Shown: positions 25,598 to 34,716, counted from the stretch's first letter. The stretch: 64,000 bases of DNA from JAFDZV01 sp035549015 (GCA_035549015.1 DASZRW010000070.1:1-64000); one strand, 5' to 3'. The notes: generated from the letters alone by a model not told the origin. Translations and numbers: made by a program.

Positions 25598-26971
25598 ATG
25601 GCTGAATCACGTACAGACGAGGAGAACACCAGCGTATCCGGCCGCACGGCTCCGCCGGCGGGGAGCAACAATCCGGCGCCTCCCGTTCGGCGGAAGAAGA
25701 GGAGCCGCACCGGGCTCGTGATCGGCATTGTTCTGCTCCTGCTGGTTGTGACCGTCGTTGTGGCGGTAATGCAGAAGGGGGGGGAAGGCGATGTGTTCGA
25801 CGTACAGGTTACCACGGCGACACCCCGCACCATCATTCAGACGGTGACCGCTACCGGCGCGATCGACCCTCTCACGCAGGTGAAGATCTCGCCCGAGGTG
25901 AGCGGCGAAATCGTCTACCTCGGCGTGGAGGAAGGGGCGCATGTGAAGAAGGGGCAGGTGCTGGTGCGGATCAATCCGCAGTCCATGATTGCGGAGCGCG
26001 ACGAATCGCAGGCCCAGATCTCCGGTGCGCGCTCCCGCATGGCACAGTCAGAGGCACAGTTGCTCAGAAACCAGCAGGACCTGGTGCGCGTGCAGGCCCT
26101 GGCGGACAAGAAGCTGGCAACGGCGCAGGAGCTGGAGGCGGCGCAGGCGCAGGTGAAGATCGCCGAAGCTGACGTGAGCGCAGCGAAGTATTCCGTGGCC
26201 CAGGCCGAGGCTGCATCGCGCCGGGTGAGCCAGTCGCTGGTGAAGACAACCATCGTCTCCCCGATCTCCGGCGTCGTGACCAAGCTGATCTCCAAGCTCG
26301 GTGAGAAGGTGGTTGGTGCGATTCAGATGAGCGGAACGGAGATGATGACCGTTGCGGATCTCTCCACGATCGAGACGGTGGTGAACGTCACCGAGACCGA
26401 TGTGGTGAAGGTTGCGATCGGCGACACGGCCGATGTGGAGGTGGATGCGATTCGCGGCGAGAAGTTCCGTGCCGTTGTGACGCGCATCGCGAACTCGCCG
26501 AAGGAGAGCGGCACCGGCACGCAGGAACAGGTGATCTACTTCGAGGTGCGCCTCCGCTTCCTTCTGCCGGACTCACGTCTGCGCCCGGGCATGACCGCCG
26601 TTGCAACGATCGAGACGGACAAGAAACAGAACGCGCTCTCCGTGCCGATTCAATGCGTGACCACGCGCGAGAAGAAGGAGAAGACGGAGGACATCCCGGA
26701 CAAGAACGATCAGGTGCAGAATCTGAATCTGCAGAAGAAGGCGGAGAAGCCGGATCAGATCGTTTTCGTGAAGCAGGGGGACCGGGTGTACGCGCGCAAG
26801 GTGAACACCGGCATCCGCGACGATCAGTATATCGAGATCACCAGCGGGCTGAAGGCCGGCGATCAGGTGATCAGCGGCAGCTACAAGGCGATCACGAAGG
26901 ATCTGAAGGACAGCTCGCATGTAAAGGTGATCGACGAGAAGAAGGCGAATCAGACCAAGGCAAAGCAATGA
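25598..26971 (+). CDS. MacA-like periplasmic efflux adaptor (HlyD/RND-MFP family)
   Basis: A 457-residue membrane-fusion protein. It has one N-terminal membrane helix (about 39-58), a barrel-sandwich lipoyl half (KISPEVSGEIVYLGVEEGAH), a coiled-coil hairpin (SQAQISGARSRMAQSEAQLL and ALADKKLATAQELEAAQAQV), then the second half of the lipoyl domain (TTIVSPISGVVTKLI) and a beta-barrel. A Lys/Asp-rich loop (KKEKTEDIPDKNDQVQN) precedes the membrane-proximal domain. It links the permease/ATPase complex to the TolC channel. Its stop overlaps the next ATG (ATGA), so the genes are translationally coupled. Confidence 0.93.
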   Translation: MAESRTDEENTSVSGRTAPPAGSNNPAPPVRRKKRSRTGLVIGIVLLLLVVTVVVAVMQKGGEGDVFDVQVTTATPRTIIQTVTATGAIDPLTQVKISPEVSGEIVYLGVEEGAHVKKGQVLVRINPQSMIAERDESQAQISGARSRMAQSEAQLLRNQQDLVRVQALADKKLATAQELEAAQAQVKIAEADVSAAKYSVAQAEAASRRVSQSLVKTTIVSPISGVVTKLISKLGEKVVGAIQMSGTEMMTVADLSTIETVVNVTETDVVKVAIGDTADVEVDAIRGEKFRAVVTRIANSPKESGTGTQEQVIYFEVRLRFLLPDSRLRPGMTAVATIETDKKQNALSVPIQCVTTREKKEKTEDIPDKNDQVQNLNLQKKAEKPDQIVFVKQGDRVYARKVNTGIRDDQYIEITSGLKAGDQVISGSYKAITKDLKDSSHVKVIDEKKANQTKAKQ

Positions 26972-27738
26972 GCGGCAGTTCCAGCGCACAACCGGAGAAC
27001 GCGGCCGGCGAGGTTCAGGTGATTCACCTTGCGAACATCACCCGCATGTACGTGATGGGCTCCGAACGCATTTACGCGCTGCGCGAGGTGACGCTGGGCA
27101 TCAGGCGCAACGAATACGTTGCGATCATGGGCCCCTCCGGCTCCGGCAAGTCCACGCTGATGAACATCATCGGCTGCCTGGATACTCCGAGCTCCGGCGA
27201 CTACTACTTCAACGGCGAGCTTGTCTCCACGATGAACGATGCGGATCTTGCGGCGATTCGCAATCAGCAGATCGGGTTCGTCTTCCAGACGTTCAACCTG
27301 CTGCCGCGCAGCGACGCGCTCCGGAATGTGGAGCTCCCGCTGGTGTATGCGGGTGTCGGGAGCAGCGAGCGTCGCGAGCGCGCCGTAAAGGCGCTGGAGC
27401 ATGTGGGGCTGGCCGATCGGATGACCCACAAGCCGAACGAGCTCTCCGGCGGACAGCGCCAGCGTGTTGCTATTGCACGCGCGTTGGTGACCCGTCCCTC
27501 GATCATCCTTGCCGATGAGCCCACCGGCAATCTGGATACGAAGACGGGGGATGAGATCATGCGCCTCTTCGAGGAACTGTGGCGGCAGGGGAATACCATC
27601 ATCCTGGTGACGCACGAAGAGGACATCGCGCGGCATGCCGCGCGCATTATCCGCGTACGCGACGGACGCATCGAGAGCGACGGGCCGAACGAGCATCGTC
27701 TGGCTTCGAAGGAGCCGGCCGCCGCCGGGATCGCCTGA
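26968..27738 (+). CDS. MacB-type ABC transporter ATPase
   Basis: A 256-residue stand-alone ATPase of the LolD/MacB-N group. Walker A is GPSGSGKST at 55-63, followed by LMNIIGCLDTPSSGDYYFNG. The signature is LSGGQRQRVAIARAL, Walker B is SIILADEPTGNLDTKTGDE and the H-loop is ILVTHEEDIARHAARIIRV. It hydrolyses ATP to drive the mechanotransmission permeases encoded next. The start overlaps the stop of the adaptor gene by 4 nt. The first 20 residues are a variable leader. Confidence 0.95.
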   Translation: MSGSSSAQPENAAGEVQVIHLANITRMYVMGSERIYALREVTLGIRRNEYVAIMGPSGSGKSTLMNIIGCLDTPSSGDYYFNGELVSTMNDADLAAIRNQQIGFVFQTFNLLPRSDALRNVELPLVYAGVGSSERRERAVKALEHVGLADRMTHKPNELSGGQRQRVAIARALVTRPSIILADEPTGNLDTKTGDEIMRLFEELWRQGNTIILVTHEEDIARHAARIIRVRDGRIESDGPNEHRLASKEPAAAGIA

Positions 27739-27775
27739 ACGGATGAACAGATCGCACACATAATCGGGCACCGCA

Positions 27776-29014
27776 TTGGTTTCGATTCTCGAAAGCATCA
27801 AGATGGCTGTGGCGGCACTGAATGCGAACAAGCTTCGCGCGGTGCTGACGACGCTCGGCGTTGTGATCGGCATCGGGACCGTGCTGATGATGGGATGGTT
27901 CCTCGCCGGTCTGGACAGCGCGCTGGAGCAGACGCTTTCGATCTTCGGCGATGACGTGCTCTACGTTGCGAAGTGGGACTGGACCGGTGAAAACTGGCTT
28001 GCGTCGCGCAATCGTTCCGATATCAGCTTCAATCAGTACCAGCAGTTCAAGCAGCGGATGCGGACGGCGGAGTACGTTGTTCCCACCGCGGATGCCGGCG
28101 CGAAGAAGGTGCAGTTCGGCGACCTGCAGATGAACGGCACGGTGATCATGGGGGCCGGCTTCGAGTACTCGCACATTGTTGGCGATGCGATTGCGCGCGG
28201 ACGATTCTTCAACGAGATCGAGGACGAGAACGCACTCCCTGTGGCCGTGCTCGGCCAGCAGATCGAGGAGAACCTGTTCCCGAACGTGGACCCGATCGGC
28301 AAGACGATCCGCATCGAAGGGATGCCGTTTCTCGTGGTGGGAACGATGCCGAAGCGCGGGGCGCTGGGCGCCGATTTCCTGGACCGCCAGATCATCATTC
28401 CGCTGCGGCGTTTCTTCGGGCTCTTCTCCAAGGCCCGCGACCTCACGATCTGCGTGAAGGCGGGGGGGGCGGACAAGCTGGAGAACGTGCGCTATGAGGC
28501 CATCGGTGTGATGCGGGAGGTGCGCTCGCTTGCTCCCGAACAGAAGAACGACTTCGCGGTGAACGAACAGAAGGAGTTCCGCCAGCAGATGGATCAGCTG
28601 CGCGTTATCGTCTTCGGCGTCGGCATCGCGATGACCGGTCTCTCCTTTCTCGTAGGCTCCATCGGCATCATGAACATCATGTTCGTTTCGGTGACCGAGC
28701 GGACCAAGGAGATCGGTGTGCGCAAGGCGTTGGGCGCAACACGCCGCAGCATCCTCATGCAGTTCCTGGTGGAGGCGGTGTTCCTCTGCCTTACCGGGTC
28801 GCTGATCGCATTCATATTCACATCCATCGTTGCGCTGATCGGCTCGCAGGTTCTGAGGGAACAGGCCGGCATAACCTTCCTCAGTTCCACACTGCCGCTT
28901 TCGCAGATCGTTGTGGCGATCATCGTTTCGGTGATCGTGGGTGTATTGGCGGGCATCATTCCGGCCTTCCGCGGCGCGCGCATGGATCCGGTGGAGGCGC
29001 TCCGGGCGGAGTAA
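27776..29014 (+). CDS. MacB-type ABC permease, first of two
   Basis: A 412-residue FtsX-fold permease. Helix 1 (residues about 18-40, KLRAVLTTLGVVIGIGTVLM) is followed by a large periplasmic domain with AVLGQQIEENLFPNVDPIGK, then three C-terminal helices with the hallmark GSIGIMNIMFVSVTERTKEI and RKALGATR, ending RMDPVEALRAE. The start is a TTG: the nearest ATG is nine codons downstream and would cut off the usual N-terminal amphipathic helix. With the second permease it would form the transmembrane pair of the efflux pump. Confidence 0.92.
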   Translation: MVSILESIKMAVAALNANKLRAVLTTLGVVIGIGTVLMMGWFLAGLDSALEQTLSIFGDDVLYVAKWDWTGENWLASRNRSDISFNQYQQFKQRMRTAEYVVPTADAGAKKVQFGDLQMNGTVIMGAGFEYSHIVGDAIARGRFFNEIEDENALPVAVLGQQIEENLFPNVDPIGKTIRIEGMPFLVVGTMPKRGALGADFLDRQIIIPLRRFFGLFSKARDLTICVKAGGADKLENVRYEAIGVMREVRSLAPEQKNDFAVNEQKEFRQQMDQLRVIVFGVGIAMTGLSFLVGSIGIMNIMFVSVTERTKEIGVRKALGATRRSILMQFLVEAVFLCLTGSLIAFIFTSIVALIGSQVLREQAGITFLSSTLPLSQIVVAIIVSVIVGVLAGIIPAFRGARMDPVEALRAE

Positions 29015-29084
29015 CCCGTTGCTGGAGGATGGGTGATGGCGCCGTGCGAGGAGCGCGCCGCCGCCCCGCATCGTATTGCGAGTG

Positions 29085-29137
29085 GCCGGCTTCGGACAGC
29101 CGGCTTCGGACAGCCGGCTGCGGACAGCCGGCTTCGG
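29085..29137. repeat. Tandem 14-bp units (3.8 copies)
   Basis: Copies of GCCGGCTTCGGACA start at 29085, 29099, 29113 (one change) and 29127 (partial). The array lies in the spacer between the two permease genes, ending 40 bp before the GTG start. Confidence 0.88.
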
Positions 29138-29177
29138 CCAAGTTGCCGTGGGCGAAGTTTTCATTCGGAGACTCGAC

Positions 29178-30407
29178 GTGCATTTCTACGAACCGATTCG
29201 AATGGCCATACAGTCGATTCTCGCAAACAAGTTGCGGGCATCGCTTACGCTTCTCTCGATGGCGATCGGTGTCTTCGCCATTGTGGGCGTTGCGGCGGCC
29301 GTCGGCGCGCTGGATGGCAAGCTGCAGAAGCAGCTGGAGTCCTTCGGCAGCACGTCGTTTCTGATCTCGCGCACCCCGGTGATCAACTTCGGCGACAGCT
29401 GGCGCCGTTACCGCAACCGGAAGGATATCACCGTGCGCCAGGCGCAGGAGCTTCAGAGGCGCCTTACGAGCGCCGAGATGGTGAGCCTTCAGAATCAGAC
29501 GATGGGGGTGGTTGCAAAGCACGAGGGCAACTCCACCGATCCGAACGTGTTCGTCTACGGCAGCGACGATGCCTGGATGACTCTGTCGGATTACGATCTG
29601 GCATCGGGACGGAATCTCACCAGCGCCGATGTGGAGTTCGGCAGCGACCTGGCGGTGATCGGCGACGAGATTGCCCACAAGATCTTCAAGGATGAGGCGC
29701 CGCTTGGCAAGTCGCTCACGCTGAACGGCCATCGATACACTGTGGTGGGTGTTTTCGCCCCCAAGGGAGCGATCTTCGGGCAGAGCCGTGATGCCATTGT
29801 GCTGGTGCCGATAACGAGCGCCATGAAGTATTTCTTCGACGAGTGGGAGTCATCCGTCTACATCCACGTGAGGGCTCCCTCCACCAAGGAGTTCGACAAC
29901 GTTCTTGGCCAGGCCGTCGGCATTCTCCGGGCGCTGCGCGGCGTGGAGTCGTGGGAGCCGAACGACTTCGAGATCAATACCAACGAATCGATCATGGATA
30001 CGTTCAGCGGCCTGACACAGTACGTATCGTACTTCGGGCTGGGGTGCGGAATCATAGCATTGGTGGCCGCGGGGGTGGGGATCATGAATATCATGCTGGT
30101 TTCGGTGAAGGAGAGGACGCGTGAGATCGGCATCCGCAAGGCGATCGGCGCCACCAGCGGGAACATTCTTTCCCAGTTCATCATCGAGGCGATAACAATC
30201 TGCCAGCTCGGTGCGTTCATTGGGATCGGGCTGGGGTTGCTTGGGGGTGTCGGGCTTGCCGGTGCGATGGATGCCACGGTCCCATTCCCGTGGCAGTGGG
30301 CGGCCGGGGCCATTGCGGCATGCACGATGATCGGCCTTCTGTTCGGCAGTTATCCCGCCTGGAAGGCCTCGCGTCTGGATCCGATCGACGCATTGCGATA
30401 TGAATAG
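29178..30407 (+). CDS. MacB-type ABC permease, second of two
   Basis: A 409-residue FtsX-fold permease, paralogous to the preceding one. Helix 1 ends NKLRASLTLLSMAIGVFAIV. The periplasmic domain includes VIGDEIAHKIFKDEAPLGKS. The C-terminal helices carry VGIMNIMLVSVKERTREIGI and RKAIGAT, and the protein ends KASRLDPIDALRYE. The GTG at 29178 is preceded by GGAG at 7 nt, which decides the start over codons reading through the tandem repeat. The tandem duplication within the operon suggests that the transporter is a permease heterodimer. Confidence 0.93.
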   Translation: MHFYEPIRMAIQSILANKLRASLTLLSMAIGVFAIVGVAAAVGALDGKLQKQLESFGSTSFLISRTPVINFGDSWRRYRNRKDITVRQAQELQRRLTSAEMVSLQNQTMGVVAKHEGNSTDPNVFVYGSDDAWMTLSDYDLASGRNLTSADVEFGSDLAVIGDEIAHKIFKDEAPLGKSLTLNGHRYTVVGVFAPKGAIFGQSRDAIVLVPITSAMKYFFDEWESSVYIHVRAPSTKEFDNVLGQAVGILRALRGVESWEPNDFEINTNESIMDTFSGLTQYVSYFGLGCGIIALVAAGVGIMNIMLVSVKERTREIGIRKAIGATSGNILSQFIIEAITICQLGAFIGIGLGLLGGVGLAGAMDATVPFPWQWAAGAIAACTMIGLLFGSYPAWKASRLDPIDALRYE

Positions 30408-30777
30408 GGGCAATGTCTGCGATCGCTGCTGAACACGTTCAGGGTAGCTGCCACAATCGTTCGGTTTCGAATATGTCGCATTACGATGTGATACCCTTCT
30501 GGAGGGGTATTCCGATCATAGAAGGCGCTAACTTCCGTCGCAAACGCTACGTTTGTCCAATTGTGATGCTGGAATGATTCGGCTTTTTTGATAACTTGAA
30601 GCGTTCGTCGTCATGACCACGGTTGTGGCGATTCACGCCAGACGCGATGCTCCCCTCCATGACTCGTTGCAGATGTTCCGTACGGATGAAGCAAACTTTC
30701 ATCGTTCCCGTGATTCCAGCAATCAGTGATATCCTGAGACTCGTATACATCCGATCCCTAATTGAGGAGGAATCTTG
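30408..30777. other. Intergenic region without a gene
   Basis: 370 bp between the second permease and the small lipoprotein. An 8-bp hairpin (30491-30510) could end the efflux operon, but without a T run. TACGTTTG at 30548-30555 matches the Bacteroidota -7 consensus TAnnTTTG, about 220 bp before the next gene. I see no gene. Confidence 0.55.
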
Positions 30778-31116
30778 ATGAAACATGCAGTGCGGTACGG
30801 AGCGCTCGTAATGGCAGTTGTCAGTATGGCAACGCTGGCGAGTTGCTCGAGCAAGATTACCGATGAGCAGCTTGCGAAGCTTCGCGACCTGCGTCAGAAG
30901 GAGCAGACGCTTACTCAGCAGATCCGTGCCAAGAAGGATGAGCAGAGCCGTCTTCAGAACGAGGTGAACGCTCGACGTGCGGAACTGGACAAGTGTGCGA
31001 AGGACAAGGCTTTTGTCCAGAGCAAGCTTGCACAGTGGCCTGATGTGTGGCCCGACTGGAAGGACACCCTTTCGGCGCCGCCGCCCGCACCGACCGGCTC
31101 GAGGCCGCGTCGTTGA
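30778..31116 (+). CDS. Small coiled-coil lipoprotein
   Basis: A 112-residue lipoprotein. The signal peptide ends in the lipobox LASC (MAVVSMATLASC). A charged coiled coil of about 60 residues follows (KLRDLRQKEQTLTQQIRAKK then LQNEVNARRAELDKCAKDKA), with a Pro-rich tail. ATG 30778 is preceded by GAGGAGGA, a strong Shine-Dalgarno. It is 42 bp before a LysM protein with a similar coiled coil, so the two are probably cotranscribed and may work together at the envelope. No named family recognised. Confidence 0.78.
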   Translation: MKHAVRYGALVMAVVSMATLASCSSKITDEQLAKLRDLRQKEQTLTQQIRAKKDEQSRLQNEVNARRAELDKCAKDKAFVQSKLAQWPDVWPDWKDTLSAPPPAPTGSRPRR

Positions 31117-31158
31117 TCAACATCTCATGAACAAGCCAATTTCTGGAGACATTATCTC

Positions 31159-31992
31159 ATGAAGACATTCCTTCTTTCGTTAGCGGCTGTTCTGGTGGTG
31201 ACCCCGATGCTTGCGCAGCCGGTGGACCCCAACAAGCGCGACGAAGACCTCACCAAGTCCGAGGCCGACATTCGCATCGCCGAGTGGACGAACAAGGTCA
31301 ACGCATTGCAGAGCGAGTACGACGCTGCCAACAGCGCTACGACCCAGCTCAACACGCAGTTGACCCAGTTGATGAACGACGCCAAGAAGTGCAACGACGA
31401 CATCTATGCGCTGCTTGGTGCAACCGACGCCAGCGTGGCCGACTTCCGCGAGCGCCTGGGGCGTATCGAGAGCCGGGTTCGCGAGATCGATCGCACCAGC
31501 AACGATCAGCTTGCTCCGCTGATCCCCGAGGTAAAGACCCTCGAGACGCAGCTCAACGGCATGCGCAAGGAGAAGCTGGCATTGTTGCCGGAGTTTTATA
31601 ACAAGATCATCGACATCGCCGGCATGATCAAGCGCATCTACGATCGCGTGCCGAAGGCCAGCAGCGGAAGCTATACGGTCGGCACGTGGGCGAAGGATCG
31701 CGACTGTCTGTGGAACATCGCCGGCAAGGATCAGACCTACAACGATCCGCACATGTGGCCGAAGATCTACGTGGCGAATCGCGACCAGATCCGGAATCCG
31801 GACCTGATCTATCCGGGGCAGCAGCTCGCGATCCCGGCGGCCGGTCCGAAGAGCGATGATGAGCTCCGCGCAGAGCGCCTCTACTATCGTCGCAAGCGCG
31901 TCGCCGCCGCAGCAGCCGCCCGCCGTGTCGCTTCCGAGCGCACCCAGCAGGTGGATCAGCAGGAGGCCGGCAGCGGCAACAACAAGAAGTAG
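31159..31992 (+). CDS. Periplasmic coiled-coil protein with LysM domain
   Basis: A 277-residue secreted protein. Signal peptide 1-19 (ML AQ cleavage), coiled-coil region about 30-145 with runs such as TTQLNTQLTQLMNDAKKCND, then a LysM peptidoglycan-binding domain at about 171-226 (SYTVGTWAKDRDCLWNIAGK, with HMWPKIYVANRDQIRNPDLI and YPGQQLAIP). The C-terminus is rich in Arg/Ala. It probably sits in the periplasm bound to the cell wall. It follows the coiled-coil lipoprotein and is followed by a strong terminator, so the two form a unit. An anchoring or scaffolding role is inferred only. Confidence 0.85.
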   Translation: MKTFLLSLAAVLVVTPMLAQPVDPNKRDEDLTKSEADIRIAEWTNKVNALQSEYDAANSATTQLNTQLTQLMNDAKKCNDDIYALLGATDASVADFRERLGRIESRVREIDRTSNDQLAPLIPEVKTLETQLNGMRKEKLALLPEFYNKIIDIAGMIKRIYDRVPKASSGSYTVGTWAKDRDCLWNIAGKDQTYNDPHMWPKIYVANRDQIRNPDLIYPGQQLAIPAAGPKSDDELRAERLYYRRKRVAAAAAARRVASERTQQVDQQEAGSGNNKK

Positions 31993-32022
31993 CGCGCAGC
32001 AGCACGCTTGACGTTGCGATTC

Positions 32023-32056
32023 AGCCCGTCGGGTGCCTCGGTGCCCGACGGGCTTT
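32023..32056 (+). terminator. Rho-independent terminator after the LysM gene
   Basis: AGCCCGTCGGGT pairs with GCCCGACGGGCT around an eleven-base loop or less and is followed by TTTG. It lies 30 bp after the LysM stop. Confidence 0.85.
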
Positions 32057-32177
32057 GCATTGAAGGCCTTCCGGTGCGGGCGGTTTCGGTCGCCAACTGC
32101 CGGATGGCTTTCCCGTGCATGCTCGTTGCGCCGCGGGCCTGGGCACACGTAACGCTCAACTTCCTATCTTTGACCGC

Positions 32178-33146
32178 ATGGAAATAGTTGAAAAGAAGAT
32201 CAAGCTCGGGAACCTGGATCTGCTGGCGTTCCTCGGTTTCAACGATGCCAACCTCTCCGTTCTCGAGAGCCGCTTCGATACCACCATCACGGTGCGCGGC
32301 GACATGGTTCTCCTGCGCGGCGAGCCGGCGGAAACCGCCGCGATCGAAAAGATCATCAACGAGATGATCTACATGGTGCAGCGGAACGGATCGTTGGTGC
32401 CGAAGGATGTTGAAACAATCATCGACCTGGTTGGCGGCGGCCGCTCCGATACCCAGCTGCAGGGGCAGGATCTGGACGAGGTGATTCTCTTCGCGAAGGA
32501 GAATGTGGTGAAGGCGCGCGGAGAACGGCAGAAGGAATACTATCGCACCGTGCGCGAGAACGACATCGTCTTCGCCGTGGGTCCTGCCGGTACCGGCAAG
32601 ACCTATCTGGCCGTGGCGATGGCCGTTGCGGCATACCGCAACCGGGAGGTCACCAAGCTGGTGCTTGCACGCCCGGCTGTGGAGGCGGGGGAGAGCCTGG
32701 GATTCCTGCCGGGAGATCTGAAGGAGAAGATCGATCCCTACCTTCGCCCGCTGTACGATGCGCTGGACGACATGATCCCGTCGGAGAAGCTGAAGTCCAT
32801 GGTGGAGAAGCGCGGCATCGAAGTGGTTCCGCTGGCATACATGCGCGGCCGCACGCTCAACAACGCCTACATCATCCTGGACGAGGCGCAGAACGCCACG
32901 CAGATGCAGATGAAGATGTTCCTGACACGCATCGGCGCCAACAGCCGCGCAATCATCACGGGCGACCTGACGCAGATCGATCTTCCGAAGAATGTGGAGA
33001 GCGGGCTGGTGCAGGCGGAGCGGATCCTTCGCGGCATCGAGGGGATCGGCTTCGTCTACTTCGACAAGGCGGACGTCCTGCGGCACCGTCTGGTGAAGGA
33101 GATCATCAAGGCATACGAGGATCACGGCGTGGTTGGCGGCGTGTGA
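32178..33146 (+). CDS. PhoH-family P-loop ATPase
   Basis: A 322-residue PhoH-like protein. An N-terminal KH-like domain (residues about 1-85) precedes the P-loop: Walker A GPAGTGKTYLAVAMAVAA and the family stretch RPAVEAGESLGFLPGDLKEK. Walker B reads NAYIILDEAQNATQMQMKMF, then TGDLTQIDLP. PhoH proteins are thought to act in RNA metabolism. A TATCTTTG box, matching TAnnTTTG, lies only 5 bp before the ATG, so the mRNA may be leaderless. It does not sit beside ybeY as in many bacteria. The frame extends 63 bp upstream, but this ATG gives the usual start. Confidence 0.93.
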   Translation: MEIVEKKIKLGNLDLLAFLGFNDANLSVLESRFDTTITVRGDMVLLRGEPAETAAIEKIINEMIYMVQRNGSLVPKDVETIIDLVGGGRSDTQLQGQDLDEVILFAKENVVKARGERQKEYYRTVRENDIVFAVGPAGTGKTYLAVAMAVAAYRNREVTKLVLARPAVEAGESLGFLPGDLKEKIDPYLRPLYDALDDMIPSEKLKSMVEKRGIEVVPLAYMRGRTLNNAYIILDEAQNATQMQMKMFLTRIGANSRAIITGDLTQIDLPKNVESGLVQAERILRGIEGIGFVYFDKADVLRHRLVKEIIKAYEDHGVVGGV

Positions 33147-33207
33147 GAACGATGCGGCCGTGAACGTTGCCGGCGCGCGTCGCCGGCATTCATCGAGGAG
33201 CCTGGCC

Positions 33208-34716
33208 ATGAGCGATCGTACGAGGCGCATCGAGTTCGGAGACTTCCAGACGCCGCCGCGCCTGGCGTGCGACGTGTGCGGGTTGCTCGTGGAACTCGGC
33301 CTTCAACCCGATACCGTGATCGAGCCGACATGCGGTGTTGGAGCATTCGTACTGGCTGCGCTGGATGCATTCCCGGCCGCACGCAGTGTGTTCGGCTTCG
33401 ATTGCAATGGGCGTCATCTCGATGAACTCCGCGGCCGGCTTCATGCCTGCGGCGGAGCGCATCGGGTGCATCTGGAGGAGGCAGACTTTTTCGGTACGGA
33501 CTGGAGGAGCACTCTGGCCTCCATGGCCGGCAGCCTCCTCATCCTCGGTAACCTTCCATGGGTTACGAACGCAGCGATGGGGGCGATCGGCGGTGGCAAC
33601 CTGCCGGCGAAGTCCAACTTCATGAATCGTAGCGGCTTCGACGCGATCGGAGGCAAGTCCAACTTCGATATCTCCGAGTGGATGCTGCTGGAGATCCTGC
33701 GCTGGTTCAACGGGCGTCCGGGCGACATCGCGATGCTGGTGAAGACGGCCGTTGCGCGGAAGGTGCTGGCGTACGCGCGGGCGCAGTCGATCCCTGTCCA
33801 GAGCGCTTCGCTCTTTGCGGTCGACGCAAAACGAGAGTTCGGCGCGGCGGTCGACGCATGTCTGATGGTTGTGCGGCTTACGGACGATCCGCTGCGCGTC
33901 GAGTATGATTACACGGTCTTTGAAAGCCTTTCGGCGCCGACCGGGCATCGCGTGGGGCATCGGTCCGGGTTCGCGGTGGGGGATATGGCAGCGTTCGAGT
34001 CGCATGCATTTCTCCTGGGGCACAGCCCGCAGAAGTGGCGCTCCGGCATCAAGCACGACGCATCGCACGTGATGGAATTCCGTCGCACCGATGCGGGGCT
34101 CGCCAACGGGAGCGGGGAACTGGTCGATCTCGAGGAGACCTATCTCTTCCCGATGATGAAGGGCTCCGATATCGGGAGCGGGAGGGAGTGGCGCGGGATG
34201 TACATGCTGGTGCCGCAGCGCCAGGTGGGGGAACCGACGGAGCCGATTCGTGATTGCGCCCCCCGCACCTGGGCCTACCTTGAAAACCATGCCGGCACGC
34301 TGGATGCGCGGCGGAGCATCATCTATCTGAAGAATCCGCGCTACTCCATCTTCGGCGTGGGTGAGTATGCATTCCGCCCATGGCGTATCGCCATCTGCAG
34401 TCTGTACAAGACGCTGAGCTTCCGCCTGCAGCCTCCGGTGGAGGGGCGTCCGGTGATGTTCGACGATACGGTCTACTACCTTTCCTTCGATGACGAGGCG
34501 GAGGCGCGCAACACGCTTGCACGATTGCAATCGGAACCGGCGCAGCGGCTGCTTCGCTCGCTTATCTTCTGGGATGAGAAACGTCCCATCAAGACCGGCA
34601 TCCTGAATGTGCTGGACTGGTCGCTGCTCGATGATGCGGGCGGAATCCCGTCCCGGCCGCAGCCGGCTGCAAATGTGGTTGCGCGTACCGGAGTTCGGTC
34701 CGGTGCGAGGCCCTAG
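33208..34716 (+). CDS. Solitary DNA N6-adenine methyltransferase-like protein
   Basis: A 502-residue SAM-dependent DNA methyltransferase of the gamma-like order. The start region is IEFGDFQTPPRLACDVCGL, typical of N6-adenine methyltransferases, then motif I VIEPTCGVGAFVLAA. Motif IV is ILGNLPWVTN, with Leu where NPP(Y/W) is expected. The region KSNFDISEWMLLEILRWFNG and the C-terminal half (GVGEYAFRPWRIAICSLYKT) suggest a target-recognition domain. No restriction enzyme or helicase gene is nearby, so this looks like an orphan or a methyltransferase with an unusual role. GAGGAG sits 7 nt before ATG 33208. The target sequence is unknown. Confidence 0.82.
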   Translation: MSDRTRRIEFGDFQTPPRLACDVCGLLVELGLQPDTVIEPTCGVGAFVLAALDAFPAARSVFGFDCNGRHLDELRGRLHACGGAHRVHLEEADFFGTDWRSTLASMAGSLLILGNLPWVTNAAMGAIGGGNLPAKSNFMNRSGFDAIGGKSNFDISEWMLLEILRWFNGRPGDIAMLVKTAVARKVLAYARAQSIPVQSASLFAVDAKREFGAAVDACLMVVRLTDDPLRVEYDYTVFESLSAPTGHRVGHRSGFAVGDMAAFESHAFLLGHSPQKWRSGIKHDASHVMEFRRTDAGLANGSGELVDLEETYLFPMMKGSDIGSGREWRGMYMLVPQRQVGEPTEPIRDCAPRTWAYLENHAGTLDARRSIIYLKNPRYSIFGVGEYAFRPWRIAICSLYKTLSFRLQPPVEGRPVMFDDTVYYLSFDDEAEARNTLARLQSEPAQRLLRSLIFWDEKRPIKTGILNVLDWSLLDDAGGIPSRPQPAANVVARTGVRSGARP

